Source: Limnohabitans sp. (GTDB lineage: Bacteria > Pseudomonadota > Gammaproteobacteria > Burkholderiales > Burkholderiaceae_C). From it: DNA of 64,000 nucleotides. A program made the translations under genes and the position numbers. Every line of letters begins with the position of its first letter. The first letter of the stretch is position 1. Below are positions 19,052-28,512 of this stretch, piece by piece. The stretch spans positions 1 to 64,000 of the forward strand of contig VERE01000006.1 in NCBI GenBank assembly GCA_018882835.1, written 5' to 3'. Below the pieces are notes generated by a model, which worked only from the letters and a program-made list of their open reading frames with translations, was not told the DNA's origin and made no database searches.

Positions 19052-19775
19052 GCTAGACATCAAAGACATCCATGCGGGGTATGGCGCGGTGCGCGCCCTC
19101 ATGGGCGTTTCCCTGGAATTGAACCAGGGCGAGACCGTGGCCTTGCTGGGCACCAACGGCAACGGCAAAAGCACGCTGATGAAATGCGTGATGGGCATGG
19201 TCAAGCCCGATCAGGGTGAAATCAACCTGGAGATCGATGGCGTCAGGCACGATCTGACAAAGCTCTCGACGGAAGAGATCGTCAACCTGGGTGTGGCCCT
19301 GGTTCCGGAGGGGCGGCGTCTGTTCCCGAAGCTGACCGTGGAGGAAAACTTGCTGCTGGGCGCGTTCCGAGAGCTCGCCCGTCCCCAGATTGCAGACAAC
19401 CTGGCCTTTTGCTTCGAGGCATTTCCGCTTCTGAAAGAGCGTCGCACCCAATTGGCAGGTTCCATGTCGGGCGGGCAGCAACAAATGCTGGCGATTGCCC
19501 GTGCTCTGATGTCCAGCCCCAAGCTGCTGCTGGTGGACGAGCCCTCGGTGGGTTTGTCGCCCTTGCTGGTCTCCACCACGATCACCAAGATCAAGGAACT
19601 CAAAGACAAGTACCAGCTGACCGTGCTGATGGCTGAGCAGAACTTCAACCAGGCGGTTCGCATTGCTGATCACGGCTACATCATCGTGCACGGTGAAATC
19701 GTGTTCAAGGGCGACGTGGACGCCATCAAGAACAACGAAATGGTCAAGAATTTCTACCTGGGTGTGGCCACCTGA
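19041..19775 (+). CDS. livF: Branched-chain amino acid-type ABC transporter ATP-binding protein
   Basis: Walker A GTNGNGKSTL, LVPEGRRLFPKLTVEENLLLGA, MSGGQQQMLAIARAL; TTG start overlapping livG. Confidence 0.92.
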   Translation: MAIKLDIKDIHAGYGAVRALMGVSLELNQGETVALLGTNGNGKSTLMKCVMGMVKPDQGEINLEIDGVRHDLTKLSTEEIVNLGVALVPEGRRLFPKLTVEENLLLGAFRELARPQIADNLAFCFEAFPLLKERRTQLAGSMSGGQQQMLAIARALMSSPKLLLVDEPSVGLSPLLVSTTITKIKELKDKYQLTVLMAEQNFNQAVRIADHGYIIVHGEIVFKGDVDAIKNNEMVKNFYLGVAT

Positions 19776-19848
19776 AGTGGCCCCGACCCACTCACAACGG
19801 CACTGATTGTGCCGGCATGGGTATGAAGAAAACGACGAGGCGCGCGCC

Positions 19849-20709
19849 ATGAAATCACCAGACTTCGATTACTTTCGTGCCAGCTCTTTGCAAGAGGCCT
19901 TGACCTGCCTGCAGGCGCATGGCGCGAATGCACAACTGCTGGCCGGTGGCCAAAGCTTGTTGGCCATGATGAATTTGCGCATGGCCTCGCCGCAGATACT
20001 CATCGACATCAGCCGCATTCCTGGCTTGTCGCAGATTGAGCGCCAGGGCAGCGTGATGCGCATCGGTGCTTTGGTCACCCATAGGCAGTTGCTGGATTCT
20101 GCGGAGGTCGCCACTTGCGTGCCGCTGCTGGCGCAAGCCGTGCCGTATGTCGCGCACCTGGCCATTCGCAATGCAGGCACCCTTGGCGGCAGCTTGGCGC
20201 TGGCCGACCCGGCGGCTGAATACCCGTCCGTGGCGCTGGCCTTGCAGGCCACGATGATTGCCACTTCCTTGCGTGGCGAGCGACGCATTGCCGCGGCGGA
20301 TTATTTTCAGGGCCTGTACCAAACGGCTTTGGCAGAGGATGAAATTCTCACCGCGGTTGAATTCCCCATTGCCACCCCCGGGCAGCGATTCAGCTTTCAA
20401 GAGTTGGCCCGCCGCCGTGGCGACTACGCGATGGTGGGGGTCGCCTGTGCCATCACTATGTCTGACGACCGTGTCAGCGATGCGCGCATCACTTTTTTGG
20501 CGATGGGCGATGGGCCCGTATTGGCCTCGCATGCCATGAAGGCCTTGGTTGGCACTTCGCTGGACGCTGCTGCCATTCAGGCCAGCCAGCAAGCCTTGTC
20601 GCACGACCTGGCGCCTGCGGGCGACTTGCAAGCCACCCCTGAGACCAAATGTCACCTGGCGCGCGTCTTGATGGGGCGCGCCCTGGCCCCGTTGAGGAGC
20701 GCTGCATGA
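19849..20709 (+). CDS. Xanthine dehydrogenase family protein, FAD-binding (CoxM-like) subunit
   Basis: LLAGGQSLLAMMNLRMASPQILIDISRI, AIRNAGTLGGSLALADPAAEYPSVALAL. Confidence 0.92.
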   Translation: MKSPDFDYFRASSLQEALTCLQAHGANAQLLAGGQSLLAMMNLRMASPQILIDISRIPGLSQIERQGSVMRIGALVTHRQLLDSAEVATCVPLLAQAVPYVAHLAIRNAGTLGGSLALADPAAEYPSVALALQATMIATSLRGERRIAAADYFQGLYQTALAEDEILTAVEFPIATPGQRFSFQELARRRGDYAMVGVACAITMSDDRVSDARITFLAMGDGPVLASHAMKALVGTSLDAAAIQASQQALSHDLAPAGDLQATPETKCHLARVLMGRALAPLRSAA

Positions 20710-21221
20710 GCGAGAAAAAAATCAGCACCCATTTCACGCTGAATGGCGTGCCCACCCAACGCGACGTCCCCGTGCGTCTGCATCTGGTGGACATGTTGCG
20801 CGAAGAGTTAGGCCTGACGGGCTCGCACCTGGGGTGTGAGCACGGCGTCTGTGGCGCATGCCAAGTCATGGTGGATGGCCAGCCCGTGCGCGGTTGCCTC
20901 ACGCTGGCGGTGCAAGCCGATGGCCGCCAGGTTGAAACCATTGAGGGCTTGTCGGACAGCGGCGAGCTTGCGGAGCTGCAAGCCGCATTTTTGGCACACA
21001 ACGCCTTTCAATGCGGATTTTGTGCCTCTGGCATGTTGATCACCGCGCTGGACATCGTGCGACACCACCGTGACGCCGACCGTGACGGCATTCGCGACCT
21101 GATTTCTGGCAACTACTGCCGCTGCACAGGCTACCAATCCATTGTGGATGCGATCGAGTCTGTGCTGAAAGCCCACCGTGCGCTGCCCCCTCAGCGTTTG
21201 ACACAAGGAGCCGCGTCATGA
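20706..21221 (+). CDS. (2Fe-2S)-binding (CoxS-like) subunit of molybdenum hydroxylase
   Basis: LTGSHLGCEHGVCGACQVMVDGQPVRGCLTLA and FQCGFCASGMLITALDI...GNYCRCTGYQSI; ATGA overlap with preceding gene. Confidence 0.95.
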   Translation: MSEKKISTHFTLNGVPTQRDVPVRLHLVDMLREELGLTGSHLGCEHGVCGACQVMVDGQPVRGCLTLAVQADGRQVETIEGLSDSGELAELQAAFLAHNAFQCGFCASGMLITALDIVRHHRDADRDGIRDLISGNYCRCTGYQSIVDAIESVLKAHRALPPQRLTQGAAS

Positions 21222-23608
21222 ATGCACGTTCCGAATTGCCATTGAAAGCCGATGGCAGCCAAGTTCAGTCCAGCTTTGTCGGGCAGAGCATTCCGCGCTC
21301 GGGTGCCAAAAAATTATTGCAAGGCCGTGGCGCTTACCTGGACGATGTGCGTGTGCCACGCCTGGCCCATGTGGCGTTTTATCGCAGCCCGCACGCCCAC
21401 GCCAAGATCACCCAGATGGATTTGACACAGGCGCGTCAGCAACCGGGCGTCATCGCCGTGGTGGAGGGGCGTGCCCTGGCAGAATTTTGCACGCCCTGGG
21501 TCGGTGTTCTTGGCCATTTGAAAGGCATCAAATCAGCGCCACAGCATGCGTTGGCCATTGACCGCGTGTGCTGGCAGGGCGAGGCGGTGGTGGCCATAGT
21601 GGCCGAAACACGGCGTCAGGCAGAAGATGCCCTGGACCATGTGCAAATCGATTGGGCGCCCTTGCCGGCCGTCACCGACATGAAGGCCTCGCAGCGGGGT
21701 GACGTCGTCATCCATCCCGATTTGGGCGACAACATCTGCTTTACCCGCTCCTTGGAAACCGAGGGCTTTGCAGAGGCCTTTGCCAAGGCCGATGTGGTGG
21801 TGGAAAAAACCTACGACTTCAGCCGTCACACCGGCGTGACCAACGAGCCGCGTGCCATCCTCGCCGATTACAACCCGGCAGAGCACTCGCTCACGGTGTA
21901 CCACGGCACCCAGGCGCCCAACATGATGCAGGATGTCTTTTCGCGGCACCTGAACATCCCGGAGTCGAACGTGCGGGTCATTTGCAAGGATGTCGGCGGC
22001 TCCTTCGGCATCAAGGTGCACGTCTATGCAGACGAGATGGCCACCGCTGCGCTGTCTGTGATGCTCAAGCGCCCCGTCAAATTTGTGGCGGATCGCATCG
22101 AGTCCTTCCTGACCGACATCCATGCCCGCGAACACACGGCCACCGTGCGGCTGGCTTGCACCCGCGAAGGCGACATCATCGGCTTTGACCTGCTGGATTT
22201 GACGGGCATTGGCCCTTATTCAGTCTACCCGCGCACCAGTGGCATCGAAGGCAACCAGGTGGTGAACCTCACCGGTGGGCCTTACAAGCACAAGCACTAC
22301 CGCGCAAAACTCGATGTGGTGTTCACCAACAAGAATGTCACCTGCCAATACCGCGCCGTCGGACATCCCATTGCCATGGCCCTCACCGAAGGCATTGTGG
22401 ACGAGGCTGCGCGCGCCATCGGCATGGACCCGGCCGAGTTCCGGCGCCGCAACCTGATTGCTGACGATGCCTATCCCTACACTTTTCCTTCGGGCATCAA
22501 GTTTGAAAAACTGTCGCACCAGCAATGCATGGACAAATTGCTGAGCGTCATGGACTACCAAGGCTTGCGCAAAGAACAGGCCGAGTTGCGCCAAAAAGGC
22601 ATTTACCGCGGCATCGGCCTGGCCGCCATGATTGAGGTGACCAATCCCTCGCCGGCGTTTTACGGCGTGGGTGGCGCCCGCATCTCTGCCCAGGACGGCG
22701 CCACGTTGCGTCTGGACCCTGCGGGCATGGTCAATGTGCTGGTCAGCGTGACCGAGCAAGGGCAGGGCACGGAAGCGATCTTTGCGCAAATTGCAGCGAG
22801 TGCGGTCGGCGTCAGCATGGACCGCGTGCGCGTCATCACGGGCGATACCGCCGTGACGCCCTATGGCGGCGGCACCTGGGCTTCGCGCGGTGCGGGCATC
22901 GGTGGCGAAGCCGTGCTGCAAGCGGGCAAGGTGCTGAAGTCCCATATCCTGGAGGTGGCTGCCGCCATTCTCCAAGCAGACAAGGCCACGCTTGACGTGC
23001 AGGGCAACGAGGTCATCGACAAGCTCACGGGCAAAGTGCATATGCCTTTGCAAGAGGTGGGGCGCGTTGCGTATTTCCGCCCTGACACCTTGCCCATGAA
23101 TTTTCAATCGGAATTGACCGTCACGCGCCATTACACACCCAGAGAATATGGCTTCACCTTCACCAACGGCATCCAGGCTTCCTATGTGGAGGTAGATACT
23201 GAAACAGGGTTTGTGAAGTTGCTCAAGCACTGGTGCATAGAAGACTGCGGCACGGTCATCAACCCGATGCTGGTGGACGAGCAAATTCGGGGTGGCATTG
23301 TGCAAGGCATTGGCGGTGCGCTGTTCGAAGAGTGCCTCTACAGCGACGATGGCCAATTGCTCAATGGCTCCATGGCAGACTACCTCGTCCCCATGGCTGG
23401 CGAGATGCCGGACATTGTGGTGGGGCATGTGGAAACACCCACGCGAACCTCCGAGTTGGGCGCGAAGGGGGCCGGCGAGGCGGGCACAGCCGGCGCGCCC
23501 GGTGCCGTCATGAATGCCATCAATGATGCGCTGGCTTGCCTGGGGGCGAATGTGAGCGTGCAGCCTTTCACGCCGCAGCGCGTGCTTCAGGCGCTGGGGA
23601 AAATTTAA
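21218..23608 (+). CDS. Xanthine dehydrogenase family, molybdopterin-binding (CoxL-like) large subunit
   Basis: DVGGSFGIKVHVYADEMATAALS, GAKGAGEAGTAGAPGAVMNAINDAL; lacks VAYRCSFR loop of true CO dehydrogenase. Confidence 0.93.
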   Translation: MNARSELPLKADGSQVQSSFVGQSIPRSGAKKLLQGRGAYLDDVRVPRLAHVAFYRSPHAHAKITQMDLTQARQQPGVIAVVEGRALAEFCTPWVGVLGHLKGIKSAPQHALAIDRVCWQGEAVVAIVAETRRQAEDALDHVQIDWAPLPAVTDMKASQRGDVVIHPDLGDNICFTRSLETEGFAEAFAKADVVVEKTYDFSRHTGVTNEPRAILADYNPAEHSLTVYHGTQAPNMMQDVFSRHLNIPESNVRVICKDVGGSFGIKVHVYADEMATAALSVMLKRPVKFVADRIESFLTDIHAREHTATVRLACTREGDIIGFDLLDLTGIGPYSVYPRTSGIEGNQVVNLTGGPYKHKHYRAKLDVVFTNKNVTCQYRAVGHPIAMALTEGIVDEAARAIGMDPAEFRRRNLIADDAYPYTFPSGIKFEKLSHQQCMDKLLSVMDYQGLRKEQAELRQKGIYRGIGLAAMIEVTNPSPAFYGVGGARISAQDGATLRLDPAGMVNVLVSVTEQGQGTEAIFAQIAASAVGVSMDRVRVITGDTAVTPYGGGTWASRGAGIGGEAVLQAGKVLKSHILEVAAAILQADKATLDVQGNEVIDKLTGKVHMPLQEVGRVAYFRPDTLPMNFQSELTVTRHYTPREYGFTFTNGIQASYVEVDTETGFVKLLKHWCIEDCGTVINPMLVDEQIRGGIVQGIGGALFEECLYSDDGQLLNGSMADYLVPMAGEMPDIVVGHVETPTRTSELGAKGAGEAGTAGAPGAVMNAINDALACLGANVSVQPFTPQRVLQALGKI

Positions 23609-24828
23609 GACAGAACCGTGTGCGCCACACCGTTGATTTCGACGGCGGTTTCCATGATCAGGTTGTACGGGTCGGCGAAATGCGTGGCCCATTGCGCCAT
23701 GCCCGGATCGGGCAAGTTGATCACGGCGCCCAATTGTTGCGCCATCGTCACCGCCTTGTAACCCACCGGCACCCGCACACGGCTGTATTCAGCCAGCGCT
23801 TGCGGCACCTGCTGGCCCGACTCTTGTAGCGCCTGAACCAAGGCCAAGGCATCGCCCGCCGCCTTGGTGACGCCTTGGCCCACATGGGGGCGCGCCACAA
23901 AGGCTGCGTCGCCCAGCAAGGCGACGCGCTGCGTGCCCATGGTGTCGGTGACGCCGTCCAATATTGTTTGCACAATCAGGTCGGGTGATTTGTCCACAAT
24001 TTCAGCCCACACCGGGTGCAATTGAGCGTGTGCTGCTTGCCTGGCTTGCTGGAGGACCTCGGGTCGCAACAGGTGCGGCGCAATGCCATCCGGGTGATAG
24101 CGGCCCTGCGCATCCGTGAGGATGTCACGCAAGGCCTCGGCTGAGGTACGGCGGTACCACACGAAATTGACGTGAATCGTGTTCTGATGGTCAGCACCCA
24201 GCACCGGATAGCCGACAATTTGCTCGCCCGGGATTTGAGAAAAGGCAAAGTTCTCACCCACAAGCTCGCAAGCCAAAGTGCTCAGGGCCTCCCGATGGAC
24301 CAGACCGCGCCAAGCGACATAACCCGCATAGCGCATGGGCGGCGCGTGAAATAACTGACGGCGTGCCTCCGATCGGTTGCCATCGGCCGCCACCACCAGG
24401 TCGGCTTGCAGCACCCGGCCATCGTGCAAATGCACTTGGGCCGCTTGCTGGGCATCGCCATCTTCAATTCGGACCACGCCGGACGACAAGTGGTAGCGAT
24501 CGGCAGGGAAGGCCTCCAGCAGAATCTGCAGCAAGCGAGACCAGGAGGTGAAATTTTGTGGCAATTGCACTTCACTCAGGATGTGGCCGCGCGCGTCAAA
24601 TGCAAGGCGCCGAGAAATTTCAATGCCCAGCCGGTTTTCGAATTGCGCGCCTGCCAATCGCATGACCTCGCGCAGGCCGGGATGGGTCACGATGCCAGTG
24701 CCTCTGCTTGTGAGTGGGGTGGCAGCTTTTTCCAGCAGGGTGACATCCCAGCCAGCACGGTGCAGCAGGTTGCCGGCAAACAGCCCCCCCATGGAACCCC
24801 CAATGATCACGGCCTTGGGTGCATGCAT
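23605..24828 (-). CDS. FAD-dependent monooxygenase, 2,6-dihydroxypyridine 3-monooxygenase-like
   Basis: IGGSMGGLFAGNLLHRAGWDVTLLEKA, GTGIVTHPGL, VAWRGLVHREAL, HVNFVWYRRT, LLGDAAFVARPHVGQGVTKAAGDALALV. Confidence 0.85.
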   Translation of the reverse strand: MHAPKAVIIGGSMGGLFAGNLLHRAGWDVTLLEKAATPLTSRGTGIVTHPGLREVMRLAGAQFENRLGIEISRRLAFDARGHILSEVQLPQNFTSWSRLLQILLEAFPADRYHLSSGVVRIEDGDAQQAAQVHLHDGRVLQADLVVAADGNRSEARRQLFHAPPMRYAGYVAWRGLVHREALSTLACELVGENFAFSQIPGEQIVGYPVLGADHQNTIHVNFVWYRRTSAEALRDILTDAQGRYHPDGIAPHLLRPEVLQQARQAAHAQLHPVWAEIVDKSPDLIVQTILDGVTDTMGTQRVALLGDAAFVARPHVGQGVTKAAGDALALVQALQESGQQVPQALAEYSRVRVPVGYKAVTMAQQLGAVINLPDPGMAQWATHFADPYNLIMETAVEINGVAHTVLS

Positions 24829-24842
24829 ACTCTTATCCTAAA

Positions 24843-25538
24843 ATGCAAAACGTGAAAAAAAGTCAACCTTCAGCGGGAACACGGCTGGATCCCGCCACCC
24901 GACGCCAGCAAATTCTGGATGCAGCCATTGTGTACTTTGCCGAGGCAGGCTTTGGTGTCCAGACCCGAGAGTTGACACGCCGCATCGGTGTGTCCCAGCC
25001 TTTGCTTTACCGTTACTTTCCGTCCAAGCAAGACTTGATCAATGCGGTGTTTGATGCGGTGTTCATCGGCCGCTTTGACGAAAACTGGATTGCCTTGCTC
25101 AGAGACCCAGCCACGCCCTTGCGAGACCGGTTGCTGCATTTCTACGAGCTGTATGCCAAAGCCACATACCGTCCCGAGTGGATTCGCATCTACATGTATG
25201 CGGGCCTGGCCGACATGGGGTGGAACCGCAACTACCTGAACATTGTTCGTAAAAAGTTGCTGAACGTGATGTGTGAAGAGCTTCGCACCGCTTTGGTTCC
25301 CGCCAGGCTCTTGAAAGACGCCCCGCCCATCAGCGGGCGTGAAATCGAGTTGGTGTGGAACCTTCATGGCAGCATGTTTTACTGGGGTGTGCGGCAAAAT
25401 ATTTTCAACACCAAGTCGGCTACATCGTTTGAGGCGCGGACGGCAGACGCCATTGACCTGTTTCTTTCAGGCGCGGCAGTTCACTACCCCCGGATCCTGG
25501 AAGAGGCTGTCCGCGAGGACAAGAAGAAGCCCCGTTGA
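24843..25538 (+). CDS. TetR family transcriptional regulator
   Basis: RRQQILDAAIVYFAEAGFGVQTRELTRRIGVSQPLLYRYFPSKQDLINAVFDAV. Confidence 0.93.
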   Translation: MQNVKKSQPSAGTRLDPATRRQQILDAAIVYFAEAGFGVQTRELTRRIGVSQPLLYRYFPSKQDLINAVFDAVFIGRFDENWIALLRDPATPLRDRLLHFYELYAKATYRPEWIRIYMYAGLADMGWNRNYLNIVRKKLLNVMCEELRTALVPARLLKDAPPISGREIELVWNLHGSMFYWGVRQNIFNTKSATSFEARTADAIDLFLSGAAVHYPRILEEAVREDKKKPR

Positions 25539-25561
25539 ACAGCGGCTGAGGGGCCGCCGCC

Positions 25562-26455
25562 TCAGCCCTTGGGCGCAGGAATTTGCTGGGTGTACCAGTC
25601 GGCAATTTTTTCGCCCGTCATGATGGCCACATCTGCCTTGGCCAACACGGCATCCAGCAAGCGCTCAAACGCTTCAATACGATGTGGCACGCCCGTGATG
25701 TAGGGGTGCACGCTGATGGCCATCACGCGCGGTGACTGTGCGCTGTCTTTCCACAGCCGCTCCAATTGCAGGACCCCGCGGTGGTACAGCTCGTCGCTGC
25801 GGTGGTTCTGAATGGCCATCAGGGGGATGTCGTTGATTTCCACGGTGTAGGGGACGGACAGTACAGGCCGTGGCTTGGCTTGGATCCAGGTCGGCTGGTC
25901 GTCAATGACCCAATCGGCCACGTACTCAATGCCTGCCGCGGATAAATGGTCCAGGGTTTCGTCGGTTTCTGTCAGGCCGGGGCTTTCCCAGCCACGAGGC
26001 GCCTTGCCTGTGAATGCTCGGATACTTTCAATCGTCTGGCGGATGGCCAGTGCCTGATCTTCCACACGGTGCATCGGGCCTTGCACATAGCTGTGCCCCA
26101 TGAACTCCCAGCCCGCATCGAGCGCAGCTTGTGCAACGCGCGGGTAAGACTGGCAGACGATGCCGTTGATAGCCAGCGTAGGCACGATGTGGCGCGAAAC
26201 CAGGGCATCGTAGAGACGCCAAAAACCCGCGCGCATGCCGTACTCGTGCCACGACCAGTTTGGCAGGTCCGGCAACAGGGGCTGGCCCATCGGGGGTGGC
26301 AGCACGGTGCGCGGCATGGCGCGCTCAATCGACCAATGCTCCACATTCACGATGATCCAGACCAGCATGCGCTTGCCATCGGGCATGGTCAGAGGCGGGC
26401 GGTCGGGCATCGCCATGTAGGGGACGCGGTCACTGAGCAAGCGAGGTGAGGTCAT
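25562..26455 (-). CDS. Polysaccharide deacetylase-fold protein (PuuE allantoinase/cyclic imidase-like)
   Basis: EYGMRAGFWRLYDALVSRHIVPTLAINGIVCQSYPRVAQAALDAGWEFMGHSYVQ; start MTSPRLLSDRV. Confidence 0.85.
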   Translation of the reverse strand: MTSPRLLSDRVPYMAMPDRPPLTMPDGKRMLVWIIVNVEHWSIERAMPRTVLPPPMGQPLLPDLPNWSWHEYGMRAGFWRLYDALVSRHIVPTLAINGIVCQSYPRVAQAALDAGWEFMGHSYVQGPMHRVEDQALAIRQTIESIRAFTGKAPRGWESPGLTETDETLDHLSAAGIEYVADWVIDDQPTWIQAKPRPVLSVPYTVEINDIPLMAIQNHRSDELYHRGVLQLERLWKDSAQSPRVMAISVHPYITGVPHRIEAFERLLDAVLAKADVAIMTGEKIADWYTQQIPAPKG

Positions 26456-26474
26456 GGAAGGGCCTTGATGTATT

Positions 26475-27434
26475 TCAGGGCGTCTGGGAAGACGCCTCGT
26501 AGTTGTGAACGAAGTCTTCGGGCACTGAAGGGCCCCACAGGTACATGGAATCTTCAGGGGGGTAGTCGCCGGTGGGCCATTCGGTGTCAGCGCCAATGAA
26601 ATCTATGTCGTAGGAAAACTCCGTGAAGCTGCCCCAGGGGTCCTGTGCATAGTAGAAGTAGTTGGAGCCAATCACATGGCGACCCACGCCCCAGCCTTTG
26701 CGGTAGCCTGCGTGGTACATCTGCTCCATGCCCAGGCCCACTTCATCCAAATTGCGTACCACCCAGCTCGAGTGGTGCAGCCCGGGCCCATTCGATTTGG
26801 CCATCGCCAGCAAATGATGGTCACTGGCATGCGCGCCATGCAAAAAGGCAATCACATCCAGCGACTTGTCCGACAGGCGGAACCCCAGCGCCTCGGTATA
26901 AAACTTCACGGCGCGCGGCACATCGGTGACAAAAATCAGAATGTGTGACAAGCGTTGGGGATGGACTTTTTGCGTTTGGCTGCGCATGGGGCTCACGCCG
27001 ACGCCAATCACATTGTCATGAAAGGTAGACTCCTGGCGCGGGGCTTTGGCGGAGGGTGTCACCTTCTCGCTGACCACCACCTGGATCGGCATGCCATCGG
27101 GGTCGGCGACCCAAAAGCCTTGGCCATCGGATCGCGGATGCGGTGCGATCAGTGCGTGACCTGCAGCCTGAACCTGCGCCTTCAGGGCCGCCTCGTCTTC
27201 GGCATAGACGCCAACTGTGTAGTACTCGGTTTTTTTCGGGCCAGTGCCTTGGTGCACGATCCCCCAGCAGTGTGAATGGCCTGGCGTGAAAAGATGCAGT
27301 TGGTCGGCGTGACGAACCACCTGCAAGCCAAAGCAGTTGAAATAGGCTTCGGCCACGTTCAGGTCCGGCACGGACAGGGCAAAACGCAACACCGAATGGA
27401 TCGCAGTCACTTGAGGTCTTTTCACGAGGGCCAT
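26475..27434 (-). CDS. VOC family two-domain protein, extradiol ring-cleavage dioxygenase-like
   Basis: Two VOC domains; candidate metal ligands in RLSHILIFV, GLHHSSWVV, SFTEFSYDID. Confidence 0.85.
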   Translation of the reverse strand: MALVKRPQVTAIHSVLRFALSVPDLNVAEAYFNCFGLQVVRHADQLHLFTPGHSHCWGIVHQGTGPKKTEYYTVGVYAEDEAALKAQVQAAGHALIAPHPRSDGQGFWVADPDGMPIQVVVSEKVTPSAKAPRQESTFHDNVIGVGVSPMRSQTQKVHPQRLSHILIFVTDVPRAVKFYTEALGFRLSDKSLDVIAFLHGAHASDHHLLAMAKSNGPGLHHSSWVVRNLDEVGLGMEQMYHAGYRKGWGVGRHVIGSNYFYYAQDPWGSFTEFSYDIDFIGADTEWPTGDYPPEDSMYLWGPSVPEDFVHNYEASSQTP

Positions 27435-27549
27435 GGTCGTTCCTGTTCAAAGCCGGAATGAACCGCAGTCTAGGACACTGCTGATCGCTCGACCACTGGG
27501 GATTTCACTGTATGCTCTGACCCCATCGCGACTTGCAAGAAAGCCTGAC

Positions 27550-28491
27550 ATGAATGCATTGAACCGATCAGCCAAGGGGGTCTATCTGATCACAGTGACG
27601 CCGTTCACTGCCTCGGGTGCGCTTGACTTGGACAGCACCGATCGCATGGTGGACTTTTGCCTTGAAAAGGGGGTGACCGGGCTGACCATTCTGGGCATCA
27701 TGGGCGAGGCGACCAAACTCACAGCCGAAGAGTCGCGCACCTTCGTGCAGCGCGTGCTGGCGCGCGTGGCTGGCAAGGTGCCTGTGGTGGTGGGCGCTTC
27801 AGCGCCAGGCTTTGCGCCCATGCGCGAGCTGACAGACAGCGTCATGGCCATGGGGGCTGCCGGCGTCATGGTGGCGCCGCCTTCCACGGTGCGCACCGAT
27901 GACCAAATTGTGGCGTATTTCGACATGGTCAATGAGACGCTGGGGGCCAATGTCCCGTGGGTTTTGCAAGACCATCCGGTGGCCACAGGGGTGCAAATGT
28001 CGGCTTCGGTGATTTTGCGCATCTTGAAAAATTCGCCTACCTGCGTGATGTTGAAACACGAGGATTGCCCCGGCTTGGCCAAGCTGTCGGCGATTCGTGC
28101 CGCTTGCGACCGTGGCGATGTGCAGCGCGTGTCGATTCTGACGGGCAACGGTGGCGGGCTTTTCTTGCCTGAAGAGCTCAGCCGTGGTGCCGATGGCGCC
28201 ATGACGGGTTTCGCCTACCCCGAGATGATGGTTGATGTGTGCCAAGCGCACGCCGCAGGCCATGTCGAGCGCGCCCATGATGTGTTCGATGCCTATTTGC
28301 CCTTGGCCCGCTACGAGCAGCAATCTGGCGTAGGCTTGGCGGTTCGCAAGCATTTGCTGGCACAGCGCGGCGTGATTGCTTCCGAGGCCGTGCGCAAGCC
28401 TGGCCCCAAACTGAGTCCGGCTGATCTGGCCGACATCGCCCGTTTGGTGCAGCGACAAGAGCGTCGCCTGGCCGAACTGGGTGCCCGATGA
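27550..28491 (+). CDS. Dihydrodipicolinate synthase/N-acetylneuraminate lyase (DapA) family protein
   Basis: GVYLITVTPFTASGALDLDSTDRMVDFCLEKGVTGLTILGIMGEATKLTAEE. Confidence 0.9.
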   Translation: MNALNRSAKGVYLITVTPFTASGALDLDSTDRMVDFCLEKGVTGLTILGIMGEATKLTAEESRTFVQRVLARVAGKVPVVVGASAPGFAPMRELTDSVMAMGAAGVMVAPPSTVRTDDQIVAYFDMVNETLGANVPWVLQDHPVATGVQMSASVILRILKNSPTCVMLKHEDCPGLAKLSAIRAACDRGDVQRVSILTGNGGGLFLPEELSRGADGAMTGFAYPEMMVDVCQAHAAGHVERAHDVFDAYLPLARYEQQSGVGLAVRKHLLAQRGVIASEAVRKPGPKLSPADLADIARLVQRQERRLAELGAR

Positions 28492-28512
28492 TTCATTGAA
28501 CAAGGACACTGC

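Noticed and set aside
19798-19814. CGGCAC-TGATT-GTGCCG hairpin after livF as a terminator
   Set aside because: 6-bp stem without a following T run; too weak to call.
19849-23608. Aerobic CO dehydrogenase
   Set aside because: Subunit order matches coxMSL but the VAYRCSFR active-site loop is absent.
22220-23692. 490-aa minus-strand ORF
   Set aside because: Lies fully antisense to the convincing CoxL-like gene; composition (His/Arg/Gln rich) is typical of shadow ORFs in high-GC DNA.
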